Below are positions 7,345 through 10,385 of a stretch of 10,385 nucleotides of DNA, piece by piece. A program made the position numbers and the translations under genes. Below the pieces are notes generated by a model. The model made no database searches, had not been told where the DNA came from, and saw only the letters and a list, made by a program, of their open reading frames with translations. Origin of the DNA: UBA3071 sp965369635. GTDB taxonomy: Bacteria > Chloroflexota > Anaerolineae > UBA3071. How positions within the stretch are numbered: position 1 is the stretch's first letter; each line of letters starts with the position of its first letter. The stretch is from NCBI GenBank assembly GCA_965369635.1, contig CBDURC010000107.1:1-10385 (forward strand), read 5' to 3'.

Positions 7345-8565
7345 ATGAAAACCGTCCCTACCCTTTCCGCTGACCACTCTCTCGGTCAGCGCGCCTACGG
7401 TATTGCCGACCACCTGGCCAGCGTCATCGGCCCCCGCCCCGCGGCATCCGAAGGCGAACGGAAAGCCCTGGCCTACGCCGCGGAGTTGCTGGCGGTGTCC
7501 GCCACGGAGATCGCCCACTTCGCCGTGGACAACATCCCTGCCTCCGGATCGCGACGCTGGCTGACGATCACAGCCATGGCAGGGCTGGTCGGCGTCGCCT
7601 TCTTCTTCCAACAGGCACCGGCAGCCATACTGGTCTATCTGCCCTTGTTTCTCATCCTCCCTCCTTTCATCCGCACAGCGCGCAGGCGCGCGACCGCCTC
7701 GCCCCAACGGGCCAGCTACAACCTGCTGGCCGATCACCGCCCGCAAGGTGCACCGAAAGGTACACTCATCATCGGGGCGCACATTGACACCGCTGGCGCC
7801 CGCCGCGTGCCCGGCTCTCTGCTGCCCCGATTGCAGCGGCTGTTCACCCAGGTCTTTCGACTGCTGGTACCGCTCCTGGCGCTGCTGGCCGCGGTCAAGC
7901 TGCTGACCGACTGGCTGCACCCACTGCCGCCGCTGACGTGGACACTCATCCGCTGGGCCAGCTGCGGCCTGGCCGTGGTGTTGGCGCTCTTCCAGGGCGT
8001 CTACCTCTGCCTGAGCCGGCAGCGAGCCCTGTCGCCAGGGGCCAACGACAATGGCTCCAGCGTCGGCGTGGTGCTGACGGCGGCGGAGCATTTCGCCCCC
8101 GTGGAGCGCCGTCCCCGCCACCTGACTCTGCGCTACGCGCTCTGGACGGCTGAGGAGAGAGGGCTGGTCGGCTCGGAACGCTATGCACAGAACACCGAGC
8201 TGGACCGCAACAGCACCTGGGTACTGAACCTGGACATGGTGGGCACGGGACAGAGCCTGAGCTACGTGCGTGGTGTGGGGATCATCCCCTTCCGCCCCAC
8301 GAGCCGGTTGCTGAACCAGATGCTACAGCGCGTGCAGCCATCCATCCAGACCGTCTTCTACTTCATGCGCAGCAGCGATTTCCGGCCCTTTCTCCACCAG
8401 TCCATTCCCGCCGCCTCGCTGACGGGCAAGGGAGGCCAGCGCAACTGGTACTACCACACCACAGAGGACGTGAGCGAGCACCTGCAGCCAGAGTTGCTAC
8501 AGCAGGCAGCACAGGCTGTGATCGGTCTGGCCGAAGTGCTGGATGAGACGTTGGGGAACGAGTGA
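7345..8565 (+). CDS. Membrane-embedded M28-type zinc peptidase
   Basis: 406 residues; the ATG follows GAGGAG that overlaps the previous gene's stop. M28 zinc-site motifs appear in order: GAHIDT (H146, D148), SPGANDNGSS (bridging D235), TAEERGLVGSERYA (general base E270 and ligand E271), LNLDMVG (D297) and YYHTTEDV (H371), so the di-zinc aminopeptidase-type site is complete. The catalytic domain is interrupted by hydrophobic segments: a pair at about 72-110 before the first ligand, and a second pair at about 165-190 and 198-223 between D148 and D235. Even-numbered insertions leave all ligands on one membrane side. There is no signal peptide; the N-terminus (ADHLASVIGPRPAASEGERKALAYAAELL) is the normal M28 lead-in. 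Substrate is unknown, probably peptides or a membrane-proximal protein. The C-terminal GNE and the stop are encoded by an 8-bp tandem repeat, so the original end may have been altered. Confidence 0.9.
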   Translation: MKTVPTLSADHSLGQRAYGIADHLASVIGPRPAASEGERKALAYAAELLAVSATEIAHFAVDNIPASGSRRWLTITAMAGLVGVAFFFQQAPAAILVYLPLFLILPPFIRTARRRATASPQRASYNLLADHRPQGAPKGTLIIGAHIDTAGARRVPGSLLPRLQRLFTQVFRLLVPLLALLAAVKLLTDWLHPLPPLTWTLIRWASCGLAVVLALFQGVYLCLSRQRALSPGANDNGSSVGVVLTAAEHFAPVERRPRHLTLRYALWTAEERGLVGSERYAQNTELDRNSTWVLNLDMVGTGQSLSYVRGVGIIPFRPTSRLLNQMLQRVQPSIQTVFYFMRSSDFRPFLHQSIPAASLTGKGGQRNWYYHTTEDVSEHLQPELLQQAAQAVIGLAEVLDETLGNE

Positions 8566-8587
8566 ACGAGTGAACGAGGCAACGAGG
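8556..8587 (+). repeat. Four copies of an 8-bp repeat spanning the M28 stop codon
   Basis: Units GAACGAGT (8556-8563), GAACGAGT (8564-8571), GAACGAGG (8572-8579) and CAACGAGG (8580-8587). The first copy supplies the last sense codons of the M28 gene and the start of its TGA stop. It also forms the 5' border of the DinB-like fragment. Confidence 0.85.
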
Positions 8588-8597
8588 GCGGAGTTCA

Positions 8598-8789
8598 GAA
8601 CTGATTGAAACGCGCAGGAAGATCCTCGACGCGGCGTCTTCGCTCTCGCCAGAGCAACAAGACGAGGTCCTCCCTGGCATCTGGTCCGTGAAGGACCTGC
8701 TGGCCCACCTTGCAGGATGGAATATCACCAACATCGACGACGAGAGAGTCCATGACACGCAGATCGAGGAGTTCAAAAGCAGAGAGTAG
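8598..8789 (+). pseudogene. Fragment of a DinB/ClbS-like four-helix-bundle gene
   Basis: An open frame from about 8574 to the TAG at 8787-8789 encodes, from 8598, 63 residues beginning ELIETRRKILDAASSL and containing SPEQQDEV and GIWSVKDLLAHLAGWN. This is the classical N-terminal pattern of DinB/DfsB-like proteins: helix 1, then W-S-V-K-D-L-x-x-H-L-x-x-W on helix 2 with its metal-type histidine. Full-length members are about 150-170 residues, so some 100 C-terminal residues are missing. There is no ATG, GTG or TTG in frame at the expected start; only CTG or ATT is available after an in-frame TGA at 8571. Both ends coincide with short tandem repeats (8556-8587 and 8781-8801), and the last residues KSRE and the stop are partly repeat-encoded. 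I read it as a gene remnant; a short translated protein from a rare start is less likely. Confidence 0.7.
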
Positions 8790-8801
8790 AGAGTAGAGGA
8801 A
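8781..8801 (+). repeat. Short 7-bp tandem repeat at the trmO start
   Basis: AGAGAGT (8781-8787), AGAGAGT (8788-8794), then a degenerate AGAGGAA (8795-8801). It contains the stop codon of the DinB-like fragment and the purine-rich bases just before the trmO ATG, so it probably acts as that gene's ribosome binding region. Confidence 0.7.
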
Positions 8802-9280
8802 TGGCCATACACTATCGACCAATCGGCATCATTCGCAGCCCCTTCCAGGACATCGCCGGGATGCCCATCCAGCCCAGCGGGGCCGTTGGAATCCGCGGCA
8901 CGGTCGAAGTCCTGCCCGAATTCGCCGAGGGCCTCAAAGACCTGCAGGGCTTCTCGTACATCATCCTGCTCTACCATTTCCACCGGGTGCAGGAGGCCAA
9001 ATTGATCGTCACGCCTTTCATGGATTCGCAGCCACGGGGAGTCTTCGCCACCAGGGCACCCAAGCGCCCCAACCCCATTGGCCTGTCCATCGTGAAACTG
9101 CTGGGCATTGAGGGAAACATCCTGCAAGTTGAGAATGTGGACATCCTGGACAACACGCCGCTGCTGGACATCAAGCCGTATGTCCCAGAGTTCGATCACT
9201 ACGTTGCGGATCGCGTCGGGTGGCTGGAACAGGCAGAAGGCAGAGTCCAAGCCAAGAGATCAGACGATCGCTTCAGGTGA
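8801..9280 (+). CDS. trmO: tRNA (N6-threonylcarbamoyladenosine-37-N6)-methyltransferase TrmO
   Basis: 159 residues, the TsaA/YaeB/TrmO family (formerly UPF0066). TrmO uses SAM to methylate t6A37 to m6t6A in ACY-decoding tRNA-Thr. Family motifs are plain: PIGIIRSPF (7-15), QGFSYIILLYHFHR (49-62), RGVFATRAPKRPNPIG (79-94) and DILDNTPLLDIKPYVPEFD (114-132). It is the short single beta-barrel form; E. coli TrmO is about 235 residues and carries an extra C-terminal domain. The ATG at 8801 is preceded only by the AG-rich tandem repeat, whose best motif AGAGG is very close to the start, so translation may be modest. Its stop is three bases before the DinB-like gene, suggesting co-transcription. The C-terminal 15 residues (AEGRVQAKRSDDRFR) are basic and probably disordered. 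Confidence 0.93.
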   Translation: MAIHYRPIGIIRSPFQDIAGMPIQPSGAVGIRGTVEVLPEFAEGLKDLQGFSYIILLYHFHRVQEAKLIVTPFMDSQPRGVFATRAPKRPNPIGLSIVKLLGIEGNILQVENVDILDNTPLLDIKPYVPEFDHYVADRVGWLEQAEGRVQAKRSDDRFR

Positions 9281-9283
9281 GAA

Positions 9284-9772
9284 ATGGGCTATCCAACCGC
9301 TGACACGCTGATACACTCCTTCAGCACAACGTATCGGATCATCACAATGCAGACAGAAAGACTGACCCATGCAGACAGTCTGCTGCAACTGCCCTTCCGC
9401 GGCAACTGTCTGAACTGGGTGCTTGGGCACATCATCGTCGGGCGCAACCGAGTTCTCAAGCTCTTGGGGGAAGCACCCGTTTGGGAAGAATCGGAAGCAG
9501 CACGCTACGACACGGGATCAGAGCCCATCACCAGCGATGAACAGGCGTTGCCCTTTGAGAAGTTGCTCAGGGACCTTGATGAGTCGCAGCAGCAGATCAC
9601 CGACGCGCTGGGGCGGCTGCCACCAGAATCACTTGCGGAGGCGGTGGACACAGGGCGAGGCGAGGCCCCCCTGGGGAAGACGGTGGCCGGCCTGCACTGG
9701 CACGAGACATACCACACCGGCCAGTTGGAGCTGCTGCGCCAGTTGGCAGGGAAGAACGACGCCGTGATCTGA
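9284..9772 (+). CDS. DinB-like four-helix-bundle protein (DinB_2/DfsB type)
   Basis: 162 residues. Helix patterns fit the DinB superfamily: N-terminal helix with a long THADSLLQL segment, NWVLGHIIVGRNRVLKLLG (44-62) with H49, an acidic middle (PFEKLLRDLDESQQQI), and the C-terminal LHWHETYHTGQLELLRQLAG (137-156) with H140 and H144. H49, H140 and H144 match the three-histidine metal site of the family. Members include thiol-dependent (bacillithiol/mycothiol) transferases, a maleylpyruvate isomerase branch and many of unknown function; the substrate cannot be told here. The ATG at 9284 has AGGTGA just upstream and lies three bases after the trmO stop; an ATG at residue 22 is a possible alternative. 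Together with the truncated relative 500 bases upstream, it shows two DinB-type genes flanking trmO. Confidence 0.87.
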   Translation: MGYPTADTLIHSFSTTYRIITMQTERLTHADSLLQLPFRGNCLNWVLGHIIVGRNRVLKLLGEAPVWEESEAARYDTGSEPITSDEQALPFEKLLRDLDESQQQITDALGRLPPESLAEAVDTGRGEAPLGKTVAGLHWHETYHTGQLELLRQLAGKNDAVI

Positions 9773-9792
9773 CGAGCACCGGGAGGGGAATC

Positions 9793-10350
9793 GTGAGTGA
9801 TCTCTTGGGCAAGCTGCAGGGCGGCGATCGGCGCTCCATTGGCAGAGCTGACGAAGTCGTTGCCGACGTGCTTAACGATCCGGCCCTGTTCGATGACCTG
9901 TTCCAGGGCATGCTCCGCGACGACCCTGTTGTGCGCATGCGCTCGGCTGATGCAGTGGAGAAGATCACCAGAGAGCATCCAGAGTACCTCAAGCCGTACA
10001 AAGCGCAGCTCATTCAGCACGTCGCCGCCATCAAGCAGCAGGAAGTGCGTTGGCACGTTGCGCAGATACTCCCTCGGCTTGACCTGAGCGATGAGGAACG
10101 CGCGCGTGTCGCAGAGATTCTCATGGGTTACCTCCACGACGAGAGCAAGATCGTCAAGACGATGTCCATGCAGGCCCTTGCCGAACTGGCCGAGCAGGAC
10201 GCCGGGCTGCTGCCGCAGGTCATGGAGCTGCTGAAGGAACTCGTGGAAACAGGCAGCCCAGCCATGAGAAGTCGAGGGCGAAGACTCCTGGAAGAACTGC
10301 GACCCAGCGCGCCGGCTGCCCGCCAATCCATTTCGGAGAAGAGAGGATAA
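9793..10350 (+). CDS. HEAT-repeat protein of unknown function
   Basis: 185 residues from a GTG with GGAGGGG a few bases upstream (9782-9788). Four HEAT-like helical pairs are visible at regular spacing: DDPVVRMRSADAVEKI (43-58), QEVRWHVAQILPRL (83-96), ESKIVKTMSMQALAELA (117-133) and GSPAMRSRGRRLLEEL (154-169). The N-terminal 30 residues look like a capping helix and the C-terminal 16 residues are a basic tail. There is no signal peptide or membrane segment, so it is cytoplasmic, probably a protein-protein or nucleic-acid-associated scaffold. HEAT folds include PBS-lyase-type repeats and DNA alkylation repeat glycosylases, but no catalytic residues of those families stand out. It follows the DinB-like gene by 20 bases and probably shares its transcript. 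Confidence 0.85.
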   Translation: MSDLLGKLQGGDRRSIGRADEVVADVLNDPALFDDLFQGMLRDDPVVRMRSADAVEKITREHPEYLKPYKAQLIQHVAAIKQQEVRWHVAQILPRLDLSDEERARVAEILMGYLHDESKIVKTMSMQALAELAEQDAGLLPQVMELLKELVETGSPAMRSRGRRLLEELRPSAPAARQSISEKRG

Positions 10351-10385
10351 CCATCGCACCTCCTTCTGCGCCCCATGGGTCTCCC
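10351..10385. other. Short tail after the HEAT-repeat gene
   Basis: Thirty-five bases with no hairpin plus T-run visible; a terminator for the plus-strand set, if any, lies beyond the window. Confidence 0.5.

Overview
The window looks like a piece of a GC-rich anaerobe chromosome, most likely Chloroflexota (Anaerolineae-like). That placement is an inference from the gene mix (carbon monoxide dehydrogenase beside formate-THF ligase, Pro/Thr-rich membrane-anchored stalk proteins, GT-C glycosyltransferases) and from the many short 7-10 bp tandem repeats. No marker gene fixes the taxonomy.

Left part, minus strand (1-3978): a one-carbon/Wood-Ljungdahl operon transcribed right to left in the order fhs (formate-tetrahydrofolate ligase), a 111-residue ferredoxin-fold protein resembling heavy-metal-associated (HMA) domains but lacking their CXXC, and cooS (Ni-Fe CO dehydrogenase catalytic subunit), which leaves the window at base 1 after 575 codons. 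The small gene and cooS are tightly coupled: the stop codon of one lies against the Shine-Dalgarno of the other. A 115 bp gap between fhs and the small gene holds octamer repeats in inverted orientation.

Centre (3979-4666): a divergent intergenic region of about 690 bp. It has a probable minus-strand promoter for fhs and a very good plus-strand sigma70-type promoter (TTGGCA, 17 bp, TATAAT), followed by a leader of about 135 nt with mutually exclusive hairpins. No convincing gene lies in it.

Right part, plus strand (4667-8565): two related small membrane proteins with an N-terminal hydrophobic segment, a Pro-rich extracytoplasmic stalk and a C-terminal membrane anchor, then a GT-C (GT39/RgtA-like) membrane glycosyltransferase and an M28-type zinc peptidase with transmembrane segments inserted in its catalytic domain. 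Spacing suggests one operon, possibly for making or modifying a surface glycoprotein (inference).

Far right (8566-10350): a fragment of a DinB/ClbS-like gene bracketed by two short tandem repeats, then a compact set of trmO (tRNA N6-methyltransferase), an intact DinB-like four-helix protein and a HEAT-repeat protein. No tRNA, rRNA, CRISPR array, transposase or clear rho-independent terminator was seen.
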